Below, in pieces: positions 33,508-44,883 of a stretch of DNA of 64,000 nucleotides. Under the pieces are notes generated by a model. The model saw only the letters and a list, made by a program, of their open reading frames with translations. It was not told the DNA's origin and made no database searches. Origin of the DNA: Echinarachnius parma (lineage: Eukaryota > Echinodermata > Echinoidea > Clypeasteroida > Echinarachniidae); contig JBAMJV010008502.1 in NCBI GenBank assembly GCA_037951105.1, forward strand, positions 1-64,000. Direction: 5' to 3'. A program made the translations under genes and the position numbers. Numbering within the stretch: position 1 is the stretch's first letter; every line of letters begins with the position of its first letter.

Positions 33508-34988
33508 TCTTGTAACACTGATCTCAATCACAGTTTGATCAAATTTAAAAAGAAATGTTTTTCCTTTTATGACAACCCAAAGTTGGGGTGCAGTTAATAC
33601 ATGGGTGCGGTTTATACACTGGCAAATACGGTACCCATAATAATGCAGCCATACCCTTGCACTGGCTAGAAATTACAATTTTCCCCATTTATTATTGGGA
33701 GGGTGTATGTAGGTTTTGGGAGGTGTCCAACAATAACAACCATGAACTCCAAGGGGACAAAATAACTTTCAAGAAATGAGATTGAATCTAGCCTAAAGAG
33801 AAAAGAAGAAAAAAAATGCATTAAATTTTCATGAATGAAAATTATTCTCTCATATATATCGCTTGTATGTTTGCTAGGAAAACTTGATATTGAAACTTGT
33901 AAACGCAGAGAAAGAGAACAAAAAGTTGACTAATTTTCATGAATGATTTGCCTGTCATATTTCACAAATTTGAAGCCACAATATATAGCTATGTAGAAAA
34001 AGAATGAAGTGCCTACACTTGTTCTTCTGTGAATGGAGCTTATTTATGTGCCTTTCTTTCATATTTATGGGAAAAGGGGGAGCTAGCAGTGAGAAACAAA
34101 TCCACACTTCTCTGTTTATGAGTCATATTGATTTGGAAATATGGTTTTTATTTTTTCTCATTATATACTCAAATAAGTATTTGTTATTAATGAAATTATA
34201 TTGTTCACATGTTTTATTTATATAGTTGCTTTGGTTTTTAATGCAAGATGGAAGTTGATAAAGAATACAAACACGTAAACCTATTTATTGTATGAATGAA
34301 CTACATTATATACGGTACTTATTTTTGTCATATTGTCGGGTGAGAGCAAGAAGGGCCCTTAGTCAATTTTTGGCTGAATTCAGTTCTGTATACCATCTTG
34401 TAGGTTGGATACTACTCTATGTGATGCCACATTTTCAGATATTTATTATTTCAAATTTTGTGAATATTTATCAGAAATCAAAGATATCAAAATTGGGTTA
34501 CTACCAATTTTGTGTTATAAATGTGAATTGTACAAAAATGCATCAACATGTTTTTGTTTATTTCATGTAAATTTGTTTATGAATTATTCTGGGTCAAAAC
34601 AAAGTATGTGTTTATGCTGTAAAAATATGACAGCCGAGATATTTTGCCACATTCTTCCTCAAGTAATACATGCATTGCTGTTTTCAAAATCACACAATAC
34701 ATTGCAGAATAGAGTGGGAGGTAGTATATCTTATAATTTTAATAAATCAAATATTTTGGTGGTGAATTATTCTGGGTCTAAATTATATAATTCTGCTGCA
34801 ATAATCACTAATTTGCTTGTTAGAATGCCATATTTCTAAGATCACAAATTTCTCTGTCAGAATGCCGTAGGGGATTTACTATTAATAAATAAAATTAATT
34901 TCAAGCAAATATTATAATGAAATTTGGTAGTGGGCGGCCACCAGAGCAAACAATTTAAATTAAAGAAGTCTACATTACCTCAAACATG
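33508..34988. other. AT-rich sequence, no gene supported
   Basis: Includes a 144-codon open frame at 34405-34839. Its peptide is Cys- and Asn-rich with NYSGSK twice, because ATTATTCTGGGTC is repeated in the DNA at about 34578 and 34766. I recognise no domain and would not call it a gene. Confidence 0.3.
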
Positions 34989-35355
34989 TCTTGGGCAATT
35001 CCATGATTAGGTGGACATGACCCCAAAATTTCAAAGTGTCTTTTTCTTACATTTTTTGGTTGTATATGATTAAAGACACATCAAAATTACTGGAAAGGTT
35101 ATTTATTTTACTTTGACTGTGGTAAAAGTGGGTTAAAATAGCGAATTTATATTGGTTATATTTTCCTGTGTTATTTCTAATGTAAGTTAAGAAAAAGTTG
35201 ATTATGCCATTATGAGCATGAAAATACACAAGACCTTACAAACTTATCATATTTATTTAGTGAGTACAATGCTCTAATAGATTTATCATGCAAAATTAAG
35301 AATCTGAGTTGCTTATGCCAACAGTGAGTGAAATTAAAAACCATTGGTATGCCAT

Positions 35356-35370
35356 GTAACGTTACTAACC
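35356..35370 (+). promoter_or_regulatory. motif B1, GTAACGTTACTAACC
   Basis: Perfect copy. The first ten bases, GTAACGTTAC, are a palindrome and TAACC makes it directional. Confidence 0.8.
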
Positions 35371-35520
35371 AAAACATGGATTTATTTTTCTATAGAGAGA
35401 ATGCAATGCCTTATAATATTCCTACTTCAAATTTTTCTCTTCCAGGCAATGCTCTATCAAAATTAAGGAACAAATTTTACAAATATTATATGATGTATTA
35501 ACTATAAGCAGTCAAAATCT

Positions 35521-35584
35521 GTAACGTTACTAACCATGTAACGTTACTAACCAGTCTATGATACAGAGTGTAACGTTACTAACC
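35521..35584 (+). promoter_or_regulatory. motifs B2-B4, cluster of three
   Basis: Perfect copies at 35521-35535, 35538-35552 and 35570-35584, all in the same orientation with gaps of 2 and 17 bases. Confidence 0.85.
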
Positions 35585-36483
35585 ATAACAACAGTGAAAT
35601 AGACACTTATAAGCTGGCCCTAATCAAAAGTGAGTGAAAGGATATGTAAAGTAAGACAAAAGAGGCCACTTTAGAACAATGGATGATCAATTTTTTTAAA
35701 GTAATGTGAGTTATTCAACCATGTGCAGCATCCCATGTGTGCAGCATCTCATATCTATGCTCTATGCAAGAACATGTGCAGTATATGATGTTCAGCGAGC
35801 AGTATTTTAGTGTAAACTCCTCATAAATCTTTCTCCTAGAAAGTAGTCATTGGAAAATACAGTTGACTCTACTTTGACGAGCAGCGACCTGTCTTTGGTA
35901 AGTTGAATTATTGTAGTAATTATAATCTTAATTATCATTTATACCCTATATCAAGGTATTTTGTTGTACTGAATACACTGTGTACAGTTTACACTGATTA
36001 ATGATAATGATGTATATTGTATTTACAGTGAAAACTAATATATTGATATAAAACATATATATTGTAATGGATTACATAAACTTACAAGTGTATATTTAAT
36101 GTAATTACACTGTCCAGAGATGTTTATGTTTGTGTGTTTTTAGGGGTGCATTATGATTAGCCATGTCGGTTGCCATAGAAACTTGTATGTACAAAAAACA
36201 TCTTTAGTGATGAAGCACTTGCAAAAAGTAGTATTTTAATTTTGTGAAAACTTCTAAGGGATACAACAAGAATCTTAAAACCAATTTTGTGACTGAAATA
36301 TTTTACAGGTATACTATATTTGTAACAATTGTTTTATCTCATTTGTTTGTGTCATGTGGGAACTTTCCAACACTCATTCAAGTATTCTACTCTGCAATAT
36401 GATGCAGAAAATGTTCATCTTAATTAATTACTACTTGCCTATCTTTTAGTTCATGAATACATTATATTTTGTTTTTATTTATT

Positions 36484-36774
36484 TTTCTATCTGTAGGTCA
36501 TGAAGCAAAATCAATAGTGAACTTGAAGAGGACTGGCAAGTATGAGAAGTACAAAGATAAGAAAGCAGTTACCATGAAGAGGAGCTGGGAGGAGAAAAAG
36601 ATGCAAGAACATTCCCTACCAAAATGTGTGCAAAAACAGCTCCAAATCAAGAAGAAACTAGCTACAAACAAACATCTCTTTTTAGAATTCTATCTCTCCA
36701 ATGAGTTTTGTATTAAAACACACATAATTATTTTATTTACACAAAGCTACATGTATTTGAATTTGATACTATGA
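36484..36774 (+). other. exon-like open frame inside transposon B
   Basis: A pyrimidine-rich stretch ending CTATCTGTAG (36485-36496) looks like a splice acceptor. It is followed by an open frame rich in Lys and Glu for about 60 residues, with KRTGKYEKYKDKK and KRSWEEKKMQEH, then a hydrophobic AT-rich tail to a stop at 36772-36774. No domain is recognised. It could be a remnant of a transposase exon, captured host sequence, or chance. Confidence 0.2.
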
Positions 36775-37201
36775 ACAAAGTACTATTTAATTTTTTTGTA
36801 AGAATCCGAATGTAACATTAATTGGATTATTGAACAAGTCAACAAATGACCATTTGGATTGATAGATCTCTACTCAATATTTGCCTGCTAAAATACTACA
36901 AATATTGAATCTAAATGCTTGCAAATAAACAGTTAAATGGTATTACAAAGTATGCATTATTAACCTACCATTTGATGAACTTTGGTGAACTATGGAATGT
37001 ATCGGATAAGATATGTTTTCAAACAGTTTTCTTGTTTCAAGTTGTGAGTTAAGAGTTTCTAGTTAAAGAATTTAAAAGTTAAGAGTAATATGGATAGTTA
37101 GGTTGATTTACTTGTAATTCCTAAGTATTACTTGTGATTTTGAGGCGAAGGGAGGTTAAAAAAATGATGTTTGGTAACTTTTACCTTTGCACGGACAAAG
37201 T

Positions 37202-37231
37202 GTAACGTTACTAACCGTAACGTTACTAACC
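37202..37231 (+). promoter_or_regulatory. motifs B5 and B6, tandem pair
   Basis: Perfect copies at 37202-37216 and 37217-37231, directly abutting. Confidence 0.85.
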
Positions 37232-37402
37232 ATGATTTTGGAGCCTAATGAAAAAAATATGAGTCAAGATGCTTTAATTATTGGCTGAAACATGTGCCAA
37301 CTAACTAGAAGTAAAATGAATATGGCACTTTGTTGGAATTATCTAAGGTTTTAGAAGACTTCTCATTTGAAAACATTGATTTTTTTCCCATGTCCTTTTT
37401 TT

Positions 37403-37417
37403 GTAACGTTACTAACC
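37403..37417 (+). promoter_or_regulatory. motif B7, GTAACGTTACTAACC
   Basis: Perfect copy. Confidence 0.8.
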
Positions 37418-37581
37418 GACAATAAAAGTTGCCATGGCGACGCGAATATTATTTCAATTGTGTTCATTTTTTTTTTGTATTATAGACCTAGGGTGGGTGA
37501 ACATGTTGTAACATGATTGTGACTTGAAATGAATAGATGGTGGTGTTATAGTAGAATATGTTATGAAAATATGCTCTAAAT

Positions 37582-37596
37582 GTAACGTTACTAACC
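37582..37596 (+). promoter_or_regulatory. motif B8, next to the right terminus
   Basis: Perfect copy, separated by one base from TGGAATTGCCC. A motif placed right at the terminus is what one expects for a transposase-binding site. Confidence 0.8.
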
Positions 37597-37612
37597 GTGG
37601 AATTGCCCTCTT

Positions 37613-38749
37613 TGTATTTTCCTGCCATACAAATATAAATAGCATAAATACATTTTTTACTCAAATATCCTACCTCTCGATTTCCAGAACTTTGAATATT
37701 TTTTAGTCTACTTCAACCAAAATTACTGATATTCTATAGGATATTTATGGAAACTTTACAATTATTGTCAATAGTGAAAAGAGTGTTGGTATTGGTTTTT
37801 ACTTTTGTTGAATTCTTCTTTTTTCTTTCTTTTTTTACACTGTGTTTGTTTTGTTTTTCATTCATTCTGCCTCAAATATACTCCCACGATTTCCCAAACT
37901 TTGTATAGTATTTTAGTTATACTTAAACCCAGATAACCATATAAAATTATATTTTGCATATGTTCATTTATAAACTGTTTATAGGAAATAGTATATTTTT
38001 TCCTTTTTAATACTTTTAATTCTCCTTTTTATATAACTTTCCATTTTCTTTATTTCATGTTCAGTTTATATTCTATTTTCCTTTCATTTTGTATTTAAAT
38101 AGTATCTATTTTATTTCCTCTAATTTTTTTTCTTTTCTTTTCATATATATTTGCCTTGAAAAAAGGAAGGAAGGAAATTAGGCGTAAAAAAGAAGTCTAG
38201 GAGCGAGAAACGTTCCCTTTCCGACTGTTCTTGGCTGTGTGTGCTGAATATGGCGCCCAAAGTGCAAATACATGTAGTCGGCATACAGTCATCACAGACG
38301 GTTATTAAAAGTACATGTATTTCCTTTAGTTGAAATTGGGCCAAAATAATTTGAAATATGGTACAGAAAGTGCAAATACTTGCACTGGTAGTGACTTTGA
38401 CAATGAATTTTTGAACTATTGTTACAAAAAAAAATTCCTGAACTTAATGTTATGTTCTGTATGTATGTTCACACAAGTTTATATTTTATTGTTTTTGTTG
38501 ATACATCATGTATTTATGCACTTCTCAATTATTTTAACCCATTGACTATATGCATGAAATTCAGAACTGTTGTATAAGTATTATTAAAAGAATATTCTAG
38601 TTTGGGGCTAACAAGACTTGTTGCCTTTAATATAACTTGCCTGAATGAGCCGACATAGAAACGTATACATTCCAGCTCTAAATAGGTTAATATTGAAAAA
38701 CCTTGAACAGTATTTAAAACAAAATGAAGAGAGGATATGATATATCACC
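37613..38749. other. AT-rich, T-rich sequence
   Basis: Many T runs. Near 38540-38695 AACCCATTGACTATATGC and AAATAGGTTAA bound a stretch that may be a diverged member of the small TTAACC families. No gene. Confidence 0.35.
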
Positions 38750-38754
38750 TATAT

Positions 38755-39835
38755 TTACACCTCATTGCAGTAGGAATTGTCTAGCAAAAGTTCCTGTTTA
38801 CTGATTGACATCTAGGTAAAGAATGACTATAAGTTAACAGAAACATTTCTGTCTAGATAATATGTCTACTCTATCAAGAAAAGAATGAATTAGCTTATTT
38901 TACCAATAACAAACAACAGAAAAGGGGGATATGATATAACACCTAAATATAATTACACTTTTACACCTCATTACTACCATAGATATATTCTATCATAAGT
39001 CTTTGTTTACTGATTGTCCTAACAGAAGTATGTCTGTCTAGATGTGTCTTCATCGTCAACCTGCTCCAATATCGATGGTGATTGATTGATAAAATTCCAT
39101 GCAAAACTAAACAAATGTACTTTTCGCAACTCATTAGTCTAGAAACTGTCTAGCAAAAACTCCTGTTTACTAATTGTCACAAATCTGAATGATCAAAATA
39201 GAAACATCTATTGTCTAGATTTATTTGTCTGTACTAACCACCAGGATTGTGAATGATTTGAAATCCCATGAATATGAAAAAGAAATGAAAATAAAAGAGT
39301 TATCTGCATCATATTAGCCTAGAAACTGTCTAACAAAAGTTCCTGTTCCTAATTATCACAAGCCCTAATGATAAAAAAGAAACATCTCATTGTTTAGATG
39401 TATTTGCCTCTACTACCCACCTAGATTGTGATTGAAATCCCAGGAATAAGACAAATTAAAGTAAATAGAGAGCTATTTGCATCTCATTAGCCTAGAAACT
39501 GTTAACAAAAGTCCCAGTTTACTAATTATCACAAGCCCAAATGATCAAAATAGAAACATCTCATTGTTTATAATATTGTATTCGTCTGTACCATCCACCT
39601 GTACTGTAACTAAAAATAAGGATGTGGTTTCAGTTACATACAAATTAAAAGTTCTTTGCATCTCATTAGCCTAGAAAATGTCTAACAAAAGTTCCTGTTT
39701 ACTAATTATCACATGCCTTAATGATCAAAATAGAAGCATCTCATTGTTTAGATTGTATTCGTCTGTACCATGCACCTGTAACTAAAAATAAGGATGTGGT
39801 CGGAGTTACAGTTAGCAAGAAAAATATTTTTGTAC
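38755..39835. repeat. tandem array, unit about 150-220 bp, six degenerate copies
   Basis: The anchor CTAGAAACTGTCTAGCAAAA, followed by GTTCCTGTTTACTAATT(A/G)TCACA, recurs near 38772, 38985, 39140, 39325, 39490 and 39670. Each unit also has ATGATCAAAATAGAAACATC, CATTGTTTAGAT and CTGTAC(T/C)A. The last three copies are the most alike. Open frames across it are by-products. Confidence 0.75.
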
Positions 39836-41395
39836 GAATTAATGATTTCCTGAACACTCATCGATCCTTTCCGGGCCTGTACAATAATTACAAAACCATT
39901 TCACGTAATTTGGTTGCGCTAACTCCACTATCTTTTCTTGGTAAAAGAGCATTGTTGTTGCATTGTCTTTGTACTACTTGTGAGAACCTTCGCTTTTGAG
40001 AACAGAATATAGTCCTGATATGTTTCAGTTTATCATTTCTCAGGTTTTGTCATTTTCTGTATAAAATGAGGGATAGTGTGTAATATTGGTATAAGTTTGT
40101 TTGTTTTCATAGTGCTTCTTGCTTATAAAAAGGAAACAAATAATTCAAATTTATCCTGAAACATATTATCTGCAATGCAATCTATTTATATTCTTCGGTC
40201 AGCTATGTCAATGAGCGGAACATATTGATACATCATGGGTCATTTAATAAAAAACACAAATTTATATAAACGTTTATCCCTTTTCACTCTATTACAAAAA
40301 AAGGAAAATTGATATACCTTCTTGGTCAGCTAGCTATGAAAATATATATACCTTCGGTCACATGCTTCATATTGCGTGTAACAATCACATGTTCTGGTCA
40401 TTGGTTTTTATATCCCCTTGTCATGTACCGGTTAGTGTCAATCCGTGTTTAAGTATCCCGTTATGACATCATTTGTCAGTATTACCTTGAGTTAGTCACT
40501 TTTGCTTTCCTTTTTATTAAAGAGAATTTGAAAATAATACCAATATGATAACACCAATTTACAAATAGACACCCAGAATGATAAATTGATATTAATTTTT
40601 TCTGTGTAAGTCGTATGCGGTATAGAAGAAAAGGCTTGACACATTAATCCGTAACTACTGTACTAGTTAGCAAATACAAAATAAGACAATTAAATGCAAT
40701 CATGTCATTTATTTTCTTTTTTTTAGTTATTTGATGAGATTTTTGTTTTCCTTTTCACAGGGATTTCAATCTAATCCCATTCACACACCCATTTTTAAAA
40801 TATTTTTTTTACTGAATCACTTCTTTACTTTATTCAGTTATATCATGATATTTGATGTTCCCAGGTATGACAATGTACTTCCATTCAAACACCCACGTCT
40901 AACCTCACACCCACCTCATAAATCCGAAGAAAACAATAAAAATGAGAATAGATCTTTCATTTGTGACAACTAGAATTATATCTCTTCATCAAATCTGTGT
41001 TGAATTCTTTTTATGAATAGTGGTTACCTGAAATCAATGACAAAACATAAGCTAAATGTATGTTTATATTTTTAGATATACTATTTTAGTTTAAAAGAAT
41101 TGTGCAAATATGGTTCTTTTGTAAAACATCACTGTTATTATAGGTTCACTTGATGTCATTTTAATGTATCAATTTGCCTAATGTGTGTGTTTGTTTGTAT
41201 AAAGGTCTTTAAATAAACAATTATGTGTGTGGGAACTGGATAAACAGAGTCATTAAACATTTGTTTGTACCACCGAACATATCGCTTTTTTCCCCTCAAA
41301 GACACAATTTTATTTTGTAATGGTCCATGAAAAAAGTGACAAAATTATCAGCTACATTTGTAAAAAAAAAAAATACAAAATAACTGAATTACTGG
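39836..41395. other. AT-rich sequence without supported gene
   Basis: A TTTTGTTTTCCTTTTCACAG string near 40741-40760 resembles a splice acceptor. The open frame after it (to 40973) has no recognised domain. Confidence 0.3.
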
Positions 41396-41405
41396 TTGAT
41401 TAACC

Positions 41406-41518
41406 ATGCATATCCTTTGTTTGTTGTCTCTTTTCTCTATATCTCGGCCATGCTCTACCCATCATCCGTACCACTTGGCTTACTACAACAATACTTATGT
41501 GTGGGACTACATTAACAG
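41406..41518 (+). CDS. possible first coding exon with signal peptide
   Basis: An ATG at 41406 follows an in-frame stop (41397-41399) and opens a short frame. It starts MHILCLLSLFSIS, a hydrophobic signal-peptide-like stretch, and continues with HPYHLAYYNNTYVWDYIN, whose composition looks protein-like. The frame meets CAGGTGAGT at 41516-41524, a near-consensus splice donor, at codon phase 2, and stops just inside the putative intron. No downstream exon was identified and I do not recognise the protein. It may be chance. Confidence 0.18.
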
Positions 41519-41524
41519 GTGAGT

Positions 41525-42280
41525 GACTTTTAGTGGATTTTTGCACCTCTTTGTGACAATTGGTTTGAAACTTCTGGGGTGCCGCTCGTTTATAATTCAT
41601 CTTTTTTAATGAAATATCAGTGAAAAAAAATGAAGGGGGGAAAAAACACGAAAATCATGTGGGTTTCATTGTTCACTTGTTGTAAGCTCTGAACATCAAC
41701 AGTAAGTGATGGGTGTGTATATGTATGAAATGCTTGTGTGTACATACAACATGCTTGTATGGGTGTGTATATGTATACAAAACATTTTTTTTAAATTTCA
41801 TAGTCACTAATTAAATTCTCACAATAATCAAGTTTTTGAGAATGAACACACAAATATATACATTTATATAATATCCTATATGCCTTCCCCTTGGAATTCA
41901 ACATTTTCATGAAGTGATCCATAATCCTCATAAGATTTTCCCAAAGTGATATTTGGGACTTCAATCAAATAAAACACTAGCATCATCGTTAGATCCTTCT
42001 GAATGATATGTGAAAGTTTCATCGAAAAAGAAAACTATTAACCTAGTGAAAAAAGATGAAAATTGATGTAGGATTTTTATTACCAACTGCCTAATTGATT
42101 TTGACTACAATCGAAAAGCGTTTCGGAACACTTTTCAATTCAATCATCAATATCTCCATAATGAGGCAGACATTTCAAAATCAGAACCCATTTCATTCTT
42201 CTGTGACCATAAGTCAAACAATAAGGTACAAGAGAAGTGTGTTCGTTCCAAGTGATTTTCAGTTGGTTGAATTTGACAAA
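41525..42280. other. AT-rich sequence without recognised features
   Basis: Contains a twice-repeated GGGTGTGTATATGTAT phrase (about 41709 and 41760). Nothing else supported. Confidence 0.3.
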
Positions 42281-42359
42281 GTCAATGGACCTACAGGAAC
42301 CTGGTGAGCTATGAACAAAGTGTGTAGGAATTTCAGAATTTCCAAGGGAACAGGTTTAG
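42281..42359. repeat. short interspersed repeat, inverse orientation
   Basis: A TTAACC-family copy: GTCAATGGACCTACAGGAACC, ATGAACAAAGTGTGTAGGAA and GGGAACAGGTTTA. Confidence 0.5.
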
Positions 42360-42385
42360 ATGTTGCCATTTCGTTTTTGATAGAT

Positions 42386-42508
42386 CTGGGGGTGTTGCAT
42401 AAAGAGTTAGAAAAGTCAGAAAACATGCGCATCCAGGCGCATTTTCTTACTTGCGATTAAGCGCAACTTTGCGATTAATCGCAACTCTTTATATGCGACA
42501 CCCCCCAG
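42386..42508. mobile_element. small MITE, CTGGGGGTGTTGCATAAAGAG ends
   Basis: 123 bp. The left end CTGGGGGTGTTGCATAAAG is matched in inverse by CTTTATATGCGACACCCCCCAG with a few changes. The inside is a run of GCGATTAA/TTAATCGC words. This kind of MITE is common in marine invertebrate genomes. Confidence 0.7.
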
Positions 42509-42509
42509 T

Positions 42510-42568
42510 ATTGACTAGTTGTGTAAAAGGTATCCTATATTGACTAGTTGTGTAAAAGGTATCCTATT
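42510..42568. repeat. tandem duplication of 30-31 bp
   Basis: TATTGACTAGTTGTGTAAAA followed by GGTATCCTA occurs twice in a row with no visible change. Confidence 0.85.
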
Positions 42569-43010
42569 AGGTATCATATATCATCCCCATTCACCTCAAA
42601 CTCAATATCAATATTCACTCCCATGACTATTTAGCTGTCCCCTTGAGATTCTGCCATTTATTTTGTCCCCTGTTGATCTGCATTGATTGGTCAGACAAAG
42701 AGCGACTCAACCAAACTCGCCTCAAACTCAGTATACACTCCCATTCGTACTTAGTTGTTTCTCTGAGTGAAATTCTTCCGCAAGTGCTCGAAGATGTAGT
42801 TTTAATCCCTCGTCCATTTGCCTGATCTTTATTGACTGGCCGGACAAAGTGATCGTCTCGTCCCGATTCACCGCAACTCAGACGTGACAAAATCAATTCT
42901 GCCCCTTTGTGGATTAGCCGAGTGCTGGGCACCAGCACCACCAACACCGTGTAAACAGTGCTAATATTGCATCACTTCCCATTCTTTTCTTGTCTTCTCT
43001 TCTCTTTAGA
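42569..43010. other. sequence without supported gene
   Basis: A repeated idea of TGATCT(G/T)(C/T)ATTGA(T/C)TGG(T/C)C(A/G)GACAAAG occurs near 42673 and 42823, about 150 bp apart, suggesting an old duplication. The overlapping open frames on both strands are its by-products. Confidence 0.35.
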
Positions 43011-43240
43011 CTTTAGTCCAAGGCTCAAACCTAGCATTAGCCAAATTGTGGCCCACTGGCCAAGGGGCCCTGAAGGCCTACTGGCCTAGGGCCACTCAAA
43101 TTGTTCTTGGGGCCATCAGAATTTCATTGATTCCAAATTCCGCTTGCCCAACATGACACATTTCAGAATGTATGATGTCCATTTTAAAATTTTGTGTTGG
43201 GGCCACCAAGTCCTCTATGTATTTCATTCTAAATAGAAAA
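43011..43240. repeat. dispersed repeat with GGCCACT words
   Basis: AAGGCTCAAACCTAGCATTAG followed by alternating GGCCCACTGGCC, GGCCTACTGGCC and GGGCCACTC words. It resembles in plan the GGGCTCGACACTAGCACTTG repeat at 53437. Confidence 0.45.
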
Positions 43241-44591
43241 GACAACATTATTATGAAACTTCGTCTAAAAATGACATCATAATTGAAATAATCCCTATTG
43301 GCCTTTACATTCTCCTCCATGTACACAATGTATTTGGAATTAAATCTGACAGTATATACAAATTATTTATACACAAATTAAGCTTCTTTATTTACTAGGT
43401 ATAGCAGTGGTATAATATCATGGCCATTATCTTCAAACGTAATCTCAAGTACATTTCCCCTCTTCTGTCCAAAATGTGTAATTAGCAAAGTTGTACAGAT
43501 CTAGAACGAAGGGGAAAAAATACAAAAAAATTGTGGTTAAAATCATTTGGTACTTCCTGTGGTTGAAGTATTTGACAGCAATTAGGGAATATTTTGTCAC
43601 TATACTGGCGCCTCTGAGCCCTCTCAGGCTCTCTAACCATCATTAGCGTTTGATACTGGAATAACGGAAATCTGGGTTTTTGCTTCACAAAATGTTTGTG
43701 TTGCGCCTGTATAGGTTTGTAGATGAGAATATTGAGTCGTCTGAAATATTGGAGGTATGATGATGAATGTCTTCATTCTTCCTGAATGTCCATTACTTGT
43801 TTGACCATCTGAATAATTGTTTGGGGCTTCTTCTTTTTTTAAAATCATATCAAGGATTTTTTTTGTTTTTTTTTGTTTTAAATATGAATGTGGTTTTTTT
43901 TCTTCAAAGGATGTGATGTCAAATTGTCAGATTAAAATTAATAATCTAATTTGGGAAATATTCATACAAAATCAAAGATAGCTACATTTACTGAGTTTCT
44001 ACATGGATATCAAACCCAAAACATGCTTATCTCTAAAGTACAGAAAGTGTCTTGGCACCCTTCTTTCTCTCAACCGACGACGACGACGAGTTGTAACTTG
44101 TCCCAGGGCCCATCTTCAAACTTGCCTGGTATGCCAGCGATTCACAAACATGGGGTCCCAGAGAGAAATTATGGAACCCGAGTTTACGATGTGCTTATTT
44201 TCTTACAACACAAAGTGACAGCGCCCCTCACAAACCATTCTGCCCAACTCATTGCATTTGATATCAGATGTTCCGTGTTATATTTATTTAGATATGGCAA
44301 TACCTTGCAGGCTATGGGTTAAAGGATTTTTTCAGTAAAATAAAAAAGGCAGCAAGATGAGGATGTTACAGACAAAATAAAAAAAGAAGAAAAAGGGCAG
44401 AAAGATATGTTATGGACCATGTCTATGACCTGTGATCTACACTTTATCATAAACAGTGATACAATTTATGATCCATAGGCATTTGTAAAATAACATGTAC
44501 CATGAAAGTCAAAGCCGTTTGTTATTTATGAGGTGTTGTGCTGATGGGGGCCCCTGGGGCTGTATACGATGGGGCCCCTACATTTTAGTCT
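43241..44591. other. sequence without supported gene
   Basis: Overlapping open frames of up to 123 codons (43951-44322) on both strands show no domain. A GACGACGACGAC block lies near 44079. Confidence 0.3.
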
Positions 44592-44673
44592 TTAACTCCT
44601 TAGCCAATGGGAACCTGTTAAACCCTGTATTAACTCTATGGGGATTGCACAATATAGTAGTGAACAGGTTAAA
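44592..44673. repeat. short interspersed repeat, inverse orientation
   Basis: A TTAACC-family copy with AGCCAATGGGAACCTGTTAA, TATTAACTCTATGGGGATTG and GTGAACAGGTTAA. Confidence 0.55.
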
Positions 44674-44713
44674 AGTTAAATCAGTATCCTACAAAGTATA
44701 AGCATTTATTGAG

Positions 44714-44843
44714 TCCTGAACATGATTTGATAAATGCCTGGGGATATGTTTATGGCTCATGCATTCACTTCCAGGTTTGTCCTGTAGATGAACATGGGAT
44801 ATTTCTTCAAGCATTTTATATAATACCATTATATTTACTCTTA
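44714..44843. repeat. direct repeat flanking the palindrome, left copy
   Basis: AGTCCTGAACATGATTTGAT, AAATGCCTGGGGA and GATATTTCTTCAAGCATTTTA are matched by 46417-46516 on the other side of the palindrome. Confidence 0.6.
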
Positions 44844-44883
44844 ATTAAAATCAGTATATAGTCCTGTAGACGGTCCTATACTT

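Larger units (their letters stand above)
34989..37612. mobile_element. transposon B: GGGCAATTCCA ends, TCTT duplication
   Basis: The element proper is 34993-37608 (2616 bp). The left end GGGCAATTCCA (34993-35003) is repeated in inverse at 37598-37608. TCTT flanks both sides (34989-34992 and 37609-37612): a non-palindromic, perfect 4-bp target duplication that fixes the boundaries. GTAACGTTACTAACC occurs eight times, all perfect and all on the plus strand, clustered towards the two ends; the last copy ends two bases from the right TIR. The rest is AT-rich. No transposase is recognised. It shares termini and duplication length with transposon A but has a different motif. Confidence 0.85.

Noticed and set aside
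34405-34839. 144-codon plus-strand frame
   Set aside because: AT-rich, no recognised domain, internal repeat explained by repeated DNA; no splice or promoter support.
35356-37596. GTAACGTTACTAACC copies as telomere-like or simple satellite repeats
   Set aside because: They are dispersed with non-repetitive DNA between and are confined to one bounded element.
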